63,999 bases of DNA. Source: Alysiella sp. (GTDB lineage: Bacteria; Pseudomonadota; Gammaproteobacteria; Burkholderiales; Neisseriaceae). The stretch covers positions 8,081 to 72,079 of the forward strand of contig NZ_JAUNEC010000004.1 of NCBI RefSeq assembly GCF_030525755.1, written 5' to 3'. Position numbers and translations under genes: made by a program. Shown in pieces: positions 18,493-26,653 of the stretch (positions are counted from its first letter, which is position 1; every line of letters begins with the position of its first letter). A model generated the notes under the pieces. The model worked only from the letters and a program-made list of their open reading frames with translations, made no database searches and was not told the origin of the DNA.

Positions 18493-19167
18493 TTAAACAA
18501 CACCCAACAAAGTCATCAACTGCCAAATTGCCCACCCTGCCACCATCGAACCTGCGCAAAAACGCACAATACGCCGATGCAGAAGCGTTTGTAATTGCAC
18601 CGCAAAAAAACCCATTGCCAACAGATTAGGTAAAGTTCCCAAACCAAAAGCCGCCAAATACAAAGCCCCTTGTATGGCAGAACCGCTCCCCAAAGCATAC
18701 AGCGAAGCATTGTAAACCAAACCACAAGGCAACCAGCCCCACAATACGCCCACAGCAAAACAAGCAGGTACAGAACGAATGGGCAACAATTTATTCAATA
18801 AAGGATTGAATTTTCGCCACAAGGGTTTACCCAAATTTTCTATTTTTGCGGCAAAATGGGATACACCAGCCAAATACAAACCTGTAAACAAAAGCAACAA
18901 ATCCGCCAATCCCGCCAACCACAGTTGCCAATAATGGGTTTGTTGCAAAATGCCACCTGCTTGCGACACAACCCCCATCAATGTGCCAACCACAATATAA
19001 CTACACATTCTGCCCACATTCAGCAATAAAATCAGCCAAATGCGCTTGATATGTGGTGGCAGTTGCAAAGCAAATGCAGTACTCAAACCGCCACACATGC
19101 CCACACAATGTGTGCCACCAAAAAATCCCAGAATAAACAGCGTAAACAAAGTCATACCGTCTTGCAT
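18493..19167 (-). CDS. Sulfite exporter TauE/SafE family (UreH-like) membrane protein
   Basis: 224 residues from the start MQDGMTLFT; the frame runs further upstream but without membrane-protein character. The N-terminal GTHCVGMCGG motif and WGWLPCGLVYNASLYALG repeat mark the DsbD/UreH-like branch of TauE/SafE proteins, with about six membrane segments. Members near cytochrome oxidase genes help copper or haem-copper oxidase assembly; here no such neighbour is present, so the role stays open. Confidence 0.78.
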   Translation of the reverse strand: MQDGMTLFTLFILGFFGGTHCVGMCGGLSTAFALQLPPHIKRIWLILLLNVGRMCSYIVVGTLMGVVSQAGGILQQTHYWQLWLAGLADLLLLFTGLYLAGVSHFAAKIENLGKPLWRKFNPLLNKLLPIRSVPACFAVGVLWGWLPCGLVYNASLYALGSGSAIQGALYLAAFGLGTLPNLLAMGFFAVQLQTLLHRRIVRFCAGSMVAGWAIWQLMTLLGVV

Positions 19168-19393
19168 GCTGCAACACCTATTCTTAAAAAAACACCATTT
19201 TACGCCGATTTGTGTATCATAGGTTTTCAGGCAGCCTATCAAAGTAGATGATGTCTTGATGACAAAGATACTGTTACAATTTACCCCTAACTTGGGGCGC
19301 GAATATACAAGGCTGCCTGAAAAAGGGTAACTGTTCAAAATAAACGACAATCGGTACAATCACCTTTTTAAACAACATCAAAAGGACAACAAA

Positions 19394-20335
19394 ATGCACC
19401 ACAAACTGATTATTCTCGGTTCAGGTCCAGCAGGTTATACTGCCGCTGTTTACGCCGCACGCGCCAATTTACAACCCGTCATCATCACAGGCATGGCACA
19501 AGGTGGGCAACTGATGACCACTACCGAAGTAGACAACTGGCCTGCTGATGCCGATGGTGTACAAGGTCCTGAATTGATGGAACGCTTTCTCAAACACGCC
19601 GAACGTTTTGGCACACAAATCGTGTTTGACCAGATTCATACCGCCCAGCTACAACAACGCCCATTCAAACTTATCGGCGACATGGGCGAATACACTTGCG
19701 ATGCACTGATTGTGGCAACAGGCGCATCTGCCAAATATCTGGGTTTACCCAGCGAAGAACAATTTGCAGGCAAAGGCGTTTCCGCCTGCGCCACTTGCGA
19801 TGGTTTTTTCTATAAAGGTCAAGAAGTTGCTGTAGTAGGCGGTGGAAATACCGCCGTAGAAGAAGCCCTGTATTTGGCAAACATTGCCAGCAAGGTAACT
19901 TTAATCCACCGCCGTGATAGCTTCCGTGCCGAAAAAATCATGGTGAACAAACTGATGCAACGCGTGGCAGAAGGCAAAATTGAATTAAAACTGAACGCCA
20001 CGATTGATGAAATTTTGGGTGATGACAAAGGCGTAAACAGCGTACGCCTGAAAAACAACAATGGCAGCCATGAGACCATAGCCGTACAAGGTGTGTTTAT
20101 CGCAATTGGACACAAACCCAATACCGACATTTTTAAAGGTCAACTGGATATGGACGAAACAGGCTACCTGAAAACCAAAGGTGGCAGTAGCGACAATGTG
20201 GGCGCAACCAATATTGAGGGCATTTGGGCAGCTGGCGATGTGAAAGACCACACTTATCGTCAAGCCATTACCAGCGCAGCTTCAGGCTGCCAAGCCGCTT
20301 TAGACGCAGAACGTTGGTTGGACAATCAATACTAA
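19394..20335 (+). CDS. trxB: Thioredoxin reductase
   Basis: FAD/NADPH enzyme that reduces thioredoxin. FAD-binding LGSGPAGYTAAVYAAR is at the N-terminus, the redox pair is in SACATCDGFF near residues 133-142, NADPH-binding GGGNTAVEEALYL follows, and GIWAAGDVKD lies near the C-terminus. Length 313 is typical. A well-spaced AAAGGA ribosome site precedes the ATG. Confidence 0.97.
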   Translation: MHHKLIILGSGPAGYTAAVYAARANLQPVIITGMAQGGQLMTTTEVDNWPADADGVQGPELMERFLKHAERFGTQIVFDQIHTAQLQQRPFKLIGDMGEYTCDALIVATGASAKYLGLPSEEQFAGKGVSACATCDGFFYKGQEVAVVGGGNTAVEEALYLANIASKVTLIHRRDSFRAEKIMVNKLMQRVAEGKIELKLNATIDEILGDDKGVNSVRLKNNNGSHETIAVQGVFIAIGHKPNTDIFKGQLDMDETGYLKTKGGSSDNVGATNIEGIWAAGDVKDHTYRQAITSAASGCQAALDAERWLDNQY

Positions 20336-20363
20336 AAACCAAATTACCAATAATGGTACAATA

Positions 20364-20402
20364 AGGCTGCCTGAAAGCATGAGTTCTGTTTTCAGGCAGC
20401 CA
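20364..20402 (+). terminator. DUS inverted-repeat terminator after trxB
   Basis: AGGCTGCCTGAAA at 20364-20376 and TTTTCAGGCAGCC at 20389-20402 form a hairpin 30 bp past the trxB stop. Confidence 0.7.
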
Positions 20403-20431
20403 CCTATGCAATCCAATTTATCATACGCCTT

Positions 20432-21376
20432 ATGACCGATATTGAAGCCTTTATCAACCGATTGGGTAAAAATTTAAAACACCAACTCAAATGGGCACGC
20501 CGTCAAAACATTGAAGCATGGCGCATTTATGACCGCGATATTCCACAATTTCCCTTTGCCATAGATGTGTATGGTGAACACATTCATTTGCAGGAATACG
20601 ATACGGGCTGGCTCATGCAGCCAGAAGATTACCAAAAATGGTTGAACGATGTGTGTTCAGCAATTTGTTTTGTCTGCGGTTTTCCACTAGAACATATCCA
20701 CATCAAACAAAGAGCCAGACAAAAAGGTACGGCACAATATGAAAAAACAGGGCAAACAGGTTTGGATTTTGTGGTAAATGAGAACGGTCGCCGTTTCTGG
20801 GTTAATTTAGACAAATATTTGGATACAGGCTTATTTCTTGACCATCGTAATACCCGTAAAAAAATAGGCGATATCGCACAAGGCAAACGTTTTCTTAATC
20901 TGTTTGCTTATACAGGCAGCTTTACGGTTTATGCGGCTACGGGTGGGTCAATATATAGTGAAACCGTTGATTTATCTAACACTTACTTGGATTGGGCAAA
21001 ACGCAATTTTGAACTCAATCATGTGGATTTCACACAACATCACATTGTGCGCGCCGATGTGTTCCAATATTTGCATGAAGCCAAGCAACAAGGCAAACAG
21101 TTTGATTTAATTGTCATGGATCCACCTAGTTTTTCCAACAGCAAGAAAATGCAAGATATTTTAGACATTCAGCGCGATCAAACACGTTTAATTGAAGGTG
21201 CAATGGCCCTGTTGGATCAACAGGGCGTTTTGTATTTTTCCAATAATTTGCGTGGCTTTACCTTGGATACAAGGCTACCTGAAAAATACCAAATTAAAAA
21301 CATTTCCACACAATCGGTTCCCGATGATTTTCGCAATAAAAAAATTCATCAATGTTGGACAATCCGCCCAAATTAA
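20432..21376 (+). CDS. Stand-alone RlmK-like 23S rRNA methyltransferase
   Basis: 314 residues resembling the C-terminal half of E. coli RlmKL, the m7G2069 (RlmK) domain. Visible features are the N-terminal RLGKNLKHQLKWARRQNIEAWRIYDRDIP (start only: RLGKNLKHQ), LDTGLFLDHRNTR, the SAM site FLNLFAYTGSFTVYAA, and the motif MDPPSFSNSKKM. The partner domain RlmL is absent, so this genome has the split form. SAM binding is certain; the rRNA target is inferred from the family. Confidence 0.8.
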   Translation: MTDIEAFINRLGKNLKHQLKWARRQNIEAWRIYDRDIPQFPFAIDVYGEHIHLQEYDTGWLMQPEDYQKWLNDVCSAICFVCGFPLEHIHIKQRARQKGTAQYEKTGQTGLDFVVNENGRRFWVNLDKYLDTGLFLDHRNTRKKIGDIAQGKRFLNLFAYTGSFTVYAATGGSIYSETVDLSNTYLDWAKRNFELNHVDFTQHHIVRADVFQYLHEAKQQGKQFDLIVMDPPSFSNSKKMQDILDIQRDQTRLIEGAMALLDQQGVLYFSNNLRGFTLDTRLPEKYQIKNISTQSVPDDFRNKKIHQCWTIRPN

Positions 21377-21430
21377 GTTCAAGGCTGCCTGAAAATCATT
21401 GTGTTAAAAATGGTTCAATCATTTTAATTT

Positions 21431-21464
21431 ATGTCATATTGTTGTCATATTCAGACTTTATACT
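21431..21464 (+). promoter_or_regulatory. Putative Pho box and -10 element upstream of the PiT transporter gene
   Basis: Two direct TGTCAT repeats start at 21432 and 21443, exactly 11 bases apart, as in the PhoB consensus CTGTCAT-n4-CTGTCAT. A TATACT hexamer at 21459-21464 lies about 10 bases downstream, the standard spacing when the Pho box replaces the -35 element. PhoB/PhoR are encoded in this same window, which supports phosphate control of the transporter. Confidence 0.72.
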
Positions 21465-21502
21465 TCACGCCATTCTGATGTTTAATCCATAAGGAAAAGC
21501 TC

Positions 21503-23086
21503 ATGAAGCAAACCAATCAAGTCGCCCCCATGCACAAAACCAATGCCGCTTTTGCCATTTTATTATTTGGCATGGTTGGCTATTTCATCTTTTGGGGCTT
21601 GGACTACACCCACCACAATCACAGTATTTTGTTTCTGCTCGCCACCCTGTTTGGTGTGTTTATGGCATTCAATATTGGTGGTAATGACGTTGCCAATTCT
21701 TTTGGCACATCGGTTGGTGCAGGTACCCTAACCGTACCGCAGGCTTTATTGGTGGCCGCGGTATTTGAAGTCAGCGGCGCAGTTATTGCAGGTGGAGAAG
21801 TAACCCAAACAATACGAAGTGGCATTGTGGATTTGGACAATTTGACCATGCAGCCTTTGGATTTGGTGTACATCATGATGTCGGCACTTTTGGCTGCCGC
21901 ATTATGGCTTTTGTTCGCCACCAAAAAAGGGCTTCCTGTCTCCACCACACACGCGATTATAGGTGGTATCGTGGGTAGTTCTCTGGCTCTTGGCTTTTTG
22001 ATTGCAAATAATGGCGAATCACCTTGGGGCTTGGTGCAATGGCATAAAATCGGTACGATTGCAATTTCTTGGGTCTTGTCTCCCTTATTGGGTGGTGCAG
22101 TATCCTACTTCTTGTTTTCTCTGGTAAAAAAACACGTTTTGGATTACAACACTGCCGTTGAAGAAGAAATCAAATCCTTAAAAGCCGAGAAAAAAGCCTA
22201 CAAAGAACAACATCGTCAACGTTTTGAAGCATTAGATGAAGCTGAAAAAATTGAAGCAGCTTCCGCTATGGCGCGTGATGCCCACATTTACGGTGAAGCT
22301 GATTTTGACCCCAATGAATTGGAATCCAGTTATTACAAAGGTTTATACGAAATTGACAGCCGAAAAAACAGCATAGATAGCTATAAAGCCCTGTCATCTT
22401 GGGTACCTCTCATCTCGGCAACAGGTGGTATCATCATTGCCTCTATGCTGATATTCAAAGGTTTAAATAATTTGAATTTAGGCATGAGTACGCTGACAAG
22501 TGGCTTAATCATCATGATGATAGGTGCAATGATTTGGTTGGCAACTTTCATCTACGCCAAAACTTTAAAACGCAAAGACCTTGCCAAATCCACATTCCTG
22601 ATGTTTTCTTGGATGCAAGTGTTTACCGCAGCAGGCTTTGCATTCAGTCATGGTGCAAACGACATTGCAAATGCAATTGGTCCTTTTGCCGCAGTCATGG
22701 ACGTTCTGCGTACAGGCGACATTGGCTCATCTGCTGCTGTTCCACCCGTAGTCATGCTGACATTTGGCGTGGCTTTGGTTGTTGGTTTATGGTTTATTGG
22801 TAAAGAAGTAATACAAACTGTGGGGTCAGGTTTGGCAGAATTGCACCCTTCTTCAGGTTTTACTGCAGAATTGGCAGCCGCATCGGTTGTAATGGGCGCA
22901 TCCGTATTGGGCTTACCTGTATCCAGTACACATATTTTGGTTGGCGCAGTATTGGGCATTGGTTTGGTCAATAAAAATGCCAACTGGAAAATGATGAAAC
23001 CCATTGGCTTGGCTTGGGTCATCACACTACCTGCTGCCTCTGTATTATCTGTAGTGTGTTTCTTGATTTTACGCGCAGCATTCTGA
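21503..23086 (+). CDS. pit: Inorganic phosphate transporter, PiT family
   Basis: 527 residues with two inverted membrane halves carrying the PiT signatures NIGGNDVANSFGTSVGAGTL (first) and SHGANDIANAIGPFAAV (second), plus VSTTHAIIGGIVG and VSSTHILVGAVLG. A charged cytoplasmic loop of about 110 residues (roughly 210-300), rich in Lys/Glu and probably coiled, separates the halves. It imports phosphate, usually as a neutral metal-phosphate complex, with protons. Regulation by PhoB is suggested by the upstream box. Confidence 0.93.
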   Translation: MKQTNQVAPMHKTNAAFAILLFGMVGYFIFWGLDYTHHNHSILFLLATLFGVFMAFNIGGNDVANSFGTSVGAGTLTVPQALLVAAVFEVSGAVIAGGEVTQTIRSGIVDLDNLTMQPLDLVYIMMSALLAAALWLLFATKKGLPVSTTHAIIGGIVGSSLALGFLIANNGESPWGLVQWHKIGTIAISWVLSPLLGGAVSYFLFSLVKKHVLDYNTAVEEEIKSLKAEKKAYKEQHRQRFEALDEAEKIEAASAMARDAHIYGEADFDPNELESSYYKGLYEIDSRKNSIDSYKALSSWVPLISATGGIIIASMLIFKGLNNLNLGMSTLTSGLIIMMIGAMIWLATFIYAKTLKRKDLAKSTFLMFSWMQVFTAAGFAFSHGANDIANAIGPFAAVMDVLRTGDIGSSAAVPPVVMLTFGVALVVGLWFIGKEVIQTVGSGLAELHPSSGFTAELAAASVVMGASVLGLPVSSTHILVGAVLGIGLVNKNANWKMMKPIGLAWVITLPAASVLSVVCFLILRAAF

Positions 23087-23093
23087 TGAACTG

Positions 23094-23145
23094 TTTTCAG
23101 GCAGTCCTCATCATCATTCTATTGATGGCTTGTGGCTGCCTGAAA
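23094..23145. terminator. Imperfect DUS inverted repeat between pit and ruvX
   Basis: TTTTCAGGCAGTCC near 23094 and GGCTGCCTGAAA ending near 23145 are inverted with a 25-base loop. They lie between convergent genes, but the second arm overlaps the 3' end of ruvX. Confidence 0.4.
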
Positions 23146-23608
23146 CTTGGTTTCTGTTAAAAAAATCCATAACCGAACCTTCAAAAAAACTTTGTAAAAT
23201 GGCTTGTGCCGCAACTTGATCTAATACGGCTTTTTGCTTACGACTCGATACTCTGGCTTGTTTAAGCATTTCTTGTGCCAATACAGATGACAAACGTTCA
23301 TCAGTAAAAAAAATCGGCAAACCAAAACGTCCATTTAAGCGATGACCAAATTTACGTGCCAAGCGGCTTAAATCGTGTTCACTGCCATCAAGATAAGTTG
23401 GCAAACCCACAATAAGATATTGCGGCTGCCACTCCTGAATTAAACGGGCAATTTGGGCAAATTTTTCATCATTATTGCTGCCTGAAATTGTGGCAAGTGG
23501 TGTGGCAATACCCAAAGCACAGTCTCCTTGTGCCACGCCAATTCGTGTTTCACCAAAATCAAAAGCCAAACAAGCGCCACTTTCAGGCAGCATAATGGTA
23601 TCAAACAT
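23114..23608 (-). CDS. ruvX: Putative pre-16S rRNA nuclease / Holliday junction resolvase (YqgF/RuvX)
   Basis: 164 residues with the RNase H-like fold: FDFGETRIGVAQG near residues 16-28, VGLPTYLDG near 66-74, FTDERLSS and DQVAAQAIL. These supply the usual acidic active-site residues. The E. coli homologue matures the 16S rRNA 5' end. It overlaps the end of algH by 8 bp, a conserved pairing in proteobacteria. The C-terminal 20 residues lie inside a DUS repeat. Confidence 0.92.
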   Translation of the reverse strand: MFDTIMLPESGACLAFDFGETRIGVAQGDCALGIATPLATISGSNNDEKFAQIARLIQEWQPQYLIVGLPTYLDGSEHDLSRLARKFGHRLNGRFGLPIFFTDERLSSVLAQEMLKQARVSSRKQKAVLDQVAAQAILQSFFEGSVMDFFNRNQVSGSHKPSIE

Positions 23609-24161
23609 GATGTTTACCCCCTATTGTGATAAGCATTTCAGGACGTATACCCAATTTCGCCAAAGCCACCTTATAGCAATCTTCAGGTGGTGTATGAAAT
23701 AAAATTTGATGGTCAGCTGGCAGCGTAAGCCAAACATTATTTGCCAATTCTTGTTCCAGTTGCCCAGCGGACCAACTTGAATAACCTATAGCCAAAAAAG
23801 CCGCTTCAACTGCATTATCGTCTAACGATATATGTTCAATGATATCGCGTGAGGTTGTAACACCCGTGTGTGCATCCACCATTACAGTGTTATGCCAATG
23901 TCCTATCGGCGTATGCACAACAAAGCCACGTTCTATTTCTATTGGTCCACCCAGCATCACATAACGGTTTGCCAAAGATTGACCAATAGTTTGCGGTGCA
24001 TCAGCAAATACCGTATTCATGCTAATGGGGGTAGGCTTATTGATGATGATACCCATTGCACCATTGACATCATGTTCGCAAATCCAAACCACGCTGTTGC
24101 TAAAAAATGGGTCTTGCAATGTGGGCATGGCAATTAAAAAATGATGAGTCAGTTGAGTCAT
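23601..24161 (-). CDS. algH: YqgE/AlgH family protein
   Basis: 186 residues from the start MTQLTHHFLIAMP. Family blocks are visible: HFLIAMPTLQDPFFSNSVV, GAMGIIINKP, the GGPIEIERGFVVH block and GYSSWSAGQLEQEL. YqgE function is unknown; the name AlgH comes from a Pseudomonas alginate study. It is cotranscribed with ruvX (8 bp overlap). An upstream in-frame ATG at 24188 is less consistent with the family N-terminus. Confidence 0.92.
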   Translation of the reverse strand: MTQLTHHFLIAMPTLQDPFFSNSVVWICEHDVNGAMGIIINKPTPISMNTVFADAPQTIGQSLANRYVMLGGPIEIERGFVVHTPIGHWHNTVMVDAHTGVTTSRDIIEHISLDDNAVEAAFLAIGYSSWSAGQLEQELANNVWLTLPADHQILFHTPPEDCYKVALAKLGIRPEMLITIGGKHHV

Positions 24162-24310
24162 GGTTGTGTTTACACAGCAGTTTAACAATATTTAATGGTT
24201 ATTCTATACTGTGAATAAGATTAAGTACAGCTTAACCGTCCGATTTAAAACATAAAAATATTAGACCAAACATTAAATTAATAATATAATAATTGTTATT
24301 TTATTAATAA

Positions 24311-24322
24311 TTATCATGATAA
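24311..24322. promoter_or_regulatory. Perfect palindrome TTATCATGATAA upstream of the HTH-UbiX gene
   Basis: A 12-base perfect palindrome lies 16 bases before the ATG at 24339, in a very AT-rich leader. Because the downstream protein begins with a phage-repressor-like DNA-binding domain, it is a candidate autoregulatory operator. It also partly resembles a Fur box, and AT-richness alone could produce it. Confidence 0.3.
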
Positions 24323-24338
24323 GAATGGGTATTCTAAT

Positions 24339-25241
24339 ATGAAAAATGTAAAACAAATTCGTTTAACCAATTTTGAAACTTTAATTCAAGAAGCAGGCAA
24401 TGTAGCTGAATTAGCACGTCGTTGTGGTTACGACAAACCTGCCTACCTTTACCAAGTGCGTGCACAAAAAGTCAAGCCCAATGGTAGCATTTTGCAAATT
24501 GGTCGCCATATGGCAGCCAAATTGGAACAGGGTATGGGCAAACCAGCTGGTTGGTTGGATCAAGAACACCCAAAAAACCACAACAATGAAGTTATTTTCA
24601 GGCAGCCTGAAAACCAGACCGATGCCACATCAAACGACAGCATTCAAACCATCACATTGGCTTTTACTGGCGCTTCAGGTATGCCTTATGGTATGCGCTT
24701 ATTAGCTTATTTATTATCAGCGGGTAAAACCGTCTATTTGATTTATTCCCAAGCAGCACAAATTGTGGCACAACAAGAAATGGATTTCACTCTACCCACT
24801 TCGCCCAATGAAGCACAAAAACAATTATGCAAACATTTCCAAGTTTCGCCAGCACAGTTGCGTGTTTTCGGCAAAAATGAATGGTTTGCACCAATTGCTT
24901 CAGGCAACGCAGTTGCCGATGCCATGGTGATTTGCCCAGCCAGCATGGGCACAGTCGCCGCTGTAGCACATGGCTATGCAGAAACCCTATTACACCGAGC
25001 TGCCGATGTTTGCATCAAAGAACGCCGACCTTTGGTAATTGTGCCACGCGAAACCCCATTTTCCGCCCTACATTTAGAAAATTTACTGAAACTAGCACAA
25101 TTAGGCTGCACCATTTTGCCGCCCTCACCTGGTTTTTACAACCGCCCTCAAAACATAACCGATATCATTGATTTTGTTGTTGCACGCATTTTGGATCAAC
25201 TACACATCAGCCATAATTTAATGCCCAAATGGGGTCATTAA
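24339..25241 (+). CDS. ubiX: UbiX flavin prenyltransferase fused to an N-terminal phage-repressor-like HTH domain
   Basis: 300 residues in one open frame. Residues 1-75 resemble the DNA-binding part of Cro/CI-like repressors: a helix-turn-helix around NVAELARRCGYDKPAYLYQV and the end GMGKPAGWLDQEH. Residues 103-295 are a complete UbiX: FTGASGMPYGMRLL, ASGNAVADAMVICPASM, HRAADVCIKERRPLVIVPRET and PGFYNRPQ. UbiX makes prenyl-FMN for the decarboxylase UbiD. The linker holds FRQPEN (87-92), read from an uptake sequence at about 24596-24613. UbiX is normally only about 190 residues. Confidence 0.85.
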   Translation: MKNVKQIRLTNFETLIQEAGNVAELARRCGYDKPAYLYQVRAQKVKPNGSILQIGRHMAAKLEQGMGKPAGWLDQEHPKNHNNEVIFRQPENQTDATSNDSIQTITLAFTGASGMPYGMRLLAYLLSAGKTVYLIYSQAAQIVAQQEMDFTLPTSPNEAQKQLCKHFQVSPAQLRVFGKNEWFAPIASGNAVADAMVICPASMGTVAAVAHGYAETLLHRAADVCIKERRPLVIVPRETPFSALHLENLLKLAQLGCTILPPSPGFYNRPQNITDIIDFVVARILDQLHISHNLMPKWGH

Positions 25242-25242
25242 C

Positions 25243-25320
25243 ATGGAAGGCTTATACGAACTGGTTTCCTTATTACTGCGTTTTGCTGCATGGCTCATGA
25301 AACTGTTCGGATCAAAATAG
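25243..25320 (+). CDS. Possible 25-residue hydrophobic mini-protein
   Basis: An ATG one base after the ubiX stop opens a 25-codon frame ending at TAG 25318-25320. The product is largely hydrophobic or amphipathic (SLLLRFAAWLMKLF) with a charged start and a Gly-Ser-Lys end, like small membrane peptides. It could be cotranslated with ubiX. There is no homology evidence. Confidence 0.3.
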   Translation: MEGLYELVSLLLRFAAWLMKLFGSK

Positions 25321-25439
25321 CTGCCTGAAAACTTTGATACACATCAAAACCCTTTTAAGCAGCCATTTTAAAATGGAACAAGCTACTGATACAATATAAC
25401 ACCCAAATTATCAACCCCCCATTACACAAAGGAAAAATT

Positions 25440-25922
25440 ATGGTGAAAAAAGCCCTATTTACGGTTGTCGCCACACTATTGTGCCAAAACTTATTTGCAG
25501 CCGATATTGAAGCAACTAATGCCTATGCACGCGCCACAGTAGGACAAAAACAAAGTGGCGCATTTCTCACACTCAAAAACACCACCCATAAAGATGATAT
25601 CTTGATTGCCGCCTCGGTCAGTCCAGACATCGCCGAAAACACCGAACTACACACCCACATCAATGATAATGGCGTGATGCGTATGCGTGAAGTCAAAGAC
25701 GGCATTCCCATTGCCGCAGGTCAAACTCAAGAATTAAAACCAGGTGGTTACCACATCATGTTTTTTGGTTTAAAAAACACACTCACTGCTGGTCAAACCC
25801 TACCCATCAAACTCAAATTCAAAAATGGCAGCGAACAAACCGTAGAATTTGAAGTACGCAATATGCAAGCAACTCATCAGCACAAAAACCAGCAGCACAA
25901 CCATACTCATCATCACCATTGA
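25440..25922 (+). CDS. Periplasmic copper chaperone PCu(A)C family protein
   Basis: 160 residues with a signal peptide (cleavage after LFAA, near residue 21). The PCu(A)C copper site is visible as HTHINDNGVMRMREV and, about 20 residues on, GGYHIMFFGL, giving the His/Met ligand set of the family. It delivers Cu(I) to the CuA or CuB sites of cytochrome oxidases. The tail is unusually His-rich (HQHKNQQHNHTHHHH) and may add metal-buffering capacity. It has its own AAGGA ribosome site. Confidence 0.88.
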   Translation: MVKKALFTVVATLLCQNLFAADIEATNAYARATVGQKQSGAFLTLKNTTHKDDILIAASVSPDIAENTELHTHINDNGVMRMREVKDGIPIAAGQTQELKPGGYHIMFFGLKNTLTAGQTLPIKLKFKNGSEQTVEFEVRNMQATHQHKNQQHNHTHHHH

Positions 25923-25951
25923 TTATTCAAGCAGCTTGGAATACACATTCA

Positions 25952-26000
25952 GAACCTGTATTCATCAGATTGATAGATGGATTTATGCGAATACAGGTTC
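25952..26000. repeat. Short AACCTGTATTC inverted-repeat element
   Basis: GAACCTGTATTC at 25952-25963 and GAATACAGGTTC at 25989-26000 are perfect inverted copies of 12 bases with a 25-base centre. Same family as 18320-18492, 52572-52628 and 61525-61561. Confidence 0.65.
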
Positions 26001-26186
26001 TAAAATATCATGATAAGTACATATTCTTGGCTGTATTGGGTGCTGGGTACTAACTTCTGCCATTTTTACTACCCTAACTCCCTTTTGCCACAGTTGACTT
26101 ATTTAAGATATCGATTCCAATTTAGCCACTCTCAATCAACACATTCGTCATCTCATTAAGTTTATTACTTATTAACACGGAAAAAG

Positions 26187-26270
26187 CGACAACGCCCACC
26201 GTGTACACCTAGTACATAAGGGCGTTAGCAATTTATAGTATATTTAAAACAACTATACTTATAAACATCT
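26187..26270. repeat. Degenerate intergenic repeat, copy A
   Basis: The stretch starting CGACAACGCCCACCGTGTA and containing AGTACATAAGGGCGTTAGCA aligns almost without gaps to a second copy at about 37650-37735. Conserved blocks are CGACAAC, GTGTA, TACATAA, GTT-GCAA and AAACAAC. It resembles Correia-type elements in style but is not one I can name. Confidence 0.5.
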
Positions 26271-26546
26271 TATTGGATTTGACTACAAGGCACATCATAG
26301 TTGGCTTACTCCAATCGCTAAAAATAAACAAAGTCTCACAAACTGCACCCATAAACAAATTCAGTTATTTTTAATTGCCCCATTCCCATCTTATTTCGTA
26401 ACGAACACCCAAACAAAAATAACCGTACATCAACTTGCTTACCACAAGTGTTTTACCACTGGCATTCAAACTCAAATCATTTAACCATAAATGCTACCTA
26501 AAAAGTCCAAGTACATTTTCAGGCAGCACTTCTATCACTTTTGTTA

Positions 26547-26621
26547 TATAGTTGCAAAATTGAAAAAGTACTACGACGTTAACTTACCGCCTTGTATGGC
26601 ATTTTCACTTCTGCAACTATA
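26547..26621. repeat. 75-bp MITE-like element with 10-bp perfect terminal inverted repeats
   Basis: TATAGTTGCA at 26547-26556 and TGCAACTATA at 26612-26621 are exact inverted copies, and the match continues imperfectly inward (AAaATTGAAAA against TTTTCACTTC). A TA-flanked short element of this shape is like the Correia elements of Neisseria, whose ends also begin TATAG. Confidence 0.55.
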
Positions 26622-26653
26622 ATTCATAACTTTTTATTTTTTGAAACAAAATC

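Larger units (their letters stand above)
25923..26653. other. Long intergenic region with repeat elements, no convincing gene
   Basis: About 730 AT-rich bases between the copper chaperone gene and hrpA. They hold a short AACCTGTATTC inverted repeat (25952-26000), a Correia-like degenerate repeat (about 26187-26270), a partial uptake sequence near 26518, and a 75-base element with perfect terminal inverted repeats (26547-26621). Nothing else could be recognised; no open frame shows family features. Confidence 0.6.

Noticed and set aside
24339..24560. Repressor-like N-terminus considered as evidence of a prophage
   Set aside because: No integrase, structural phage genes or attachment repeats are nearby, and the frame continues into UbiX.
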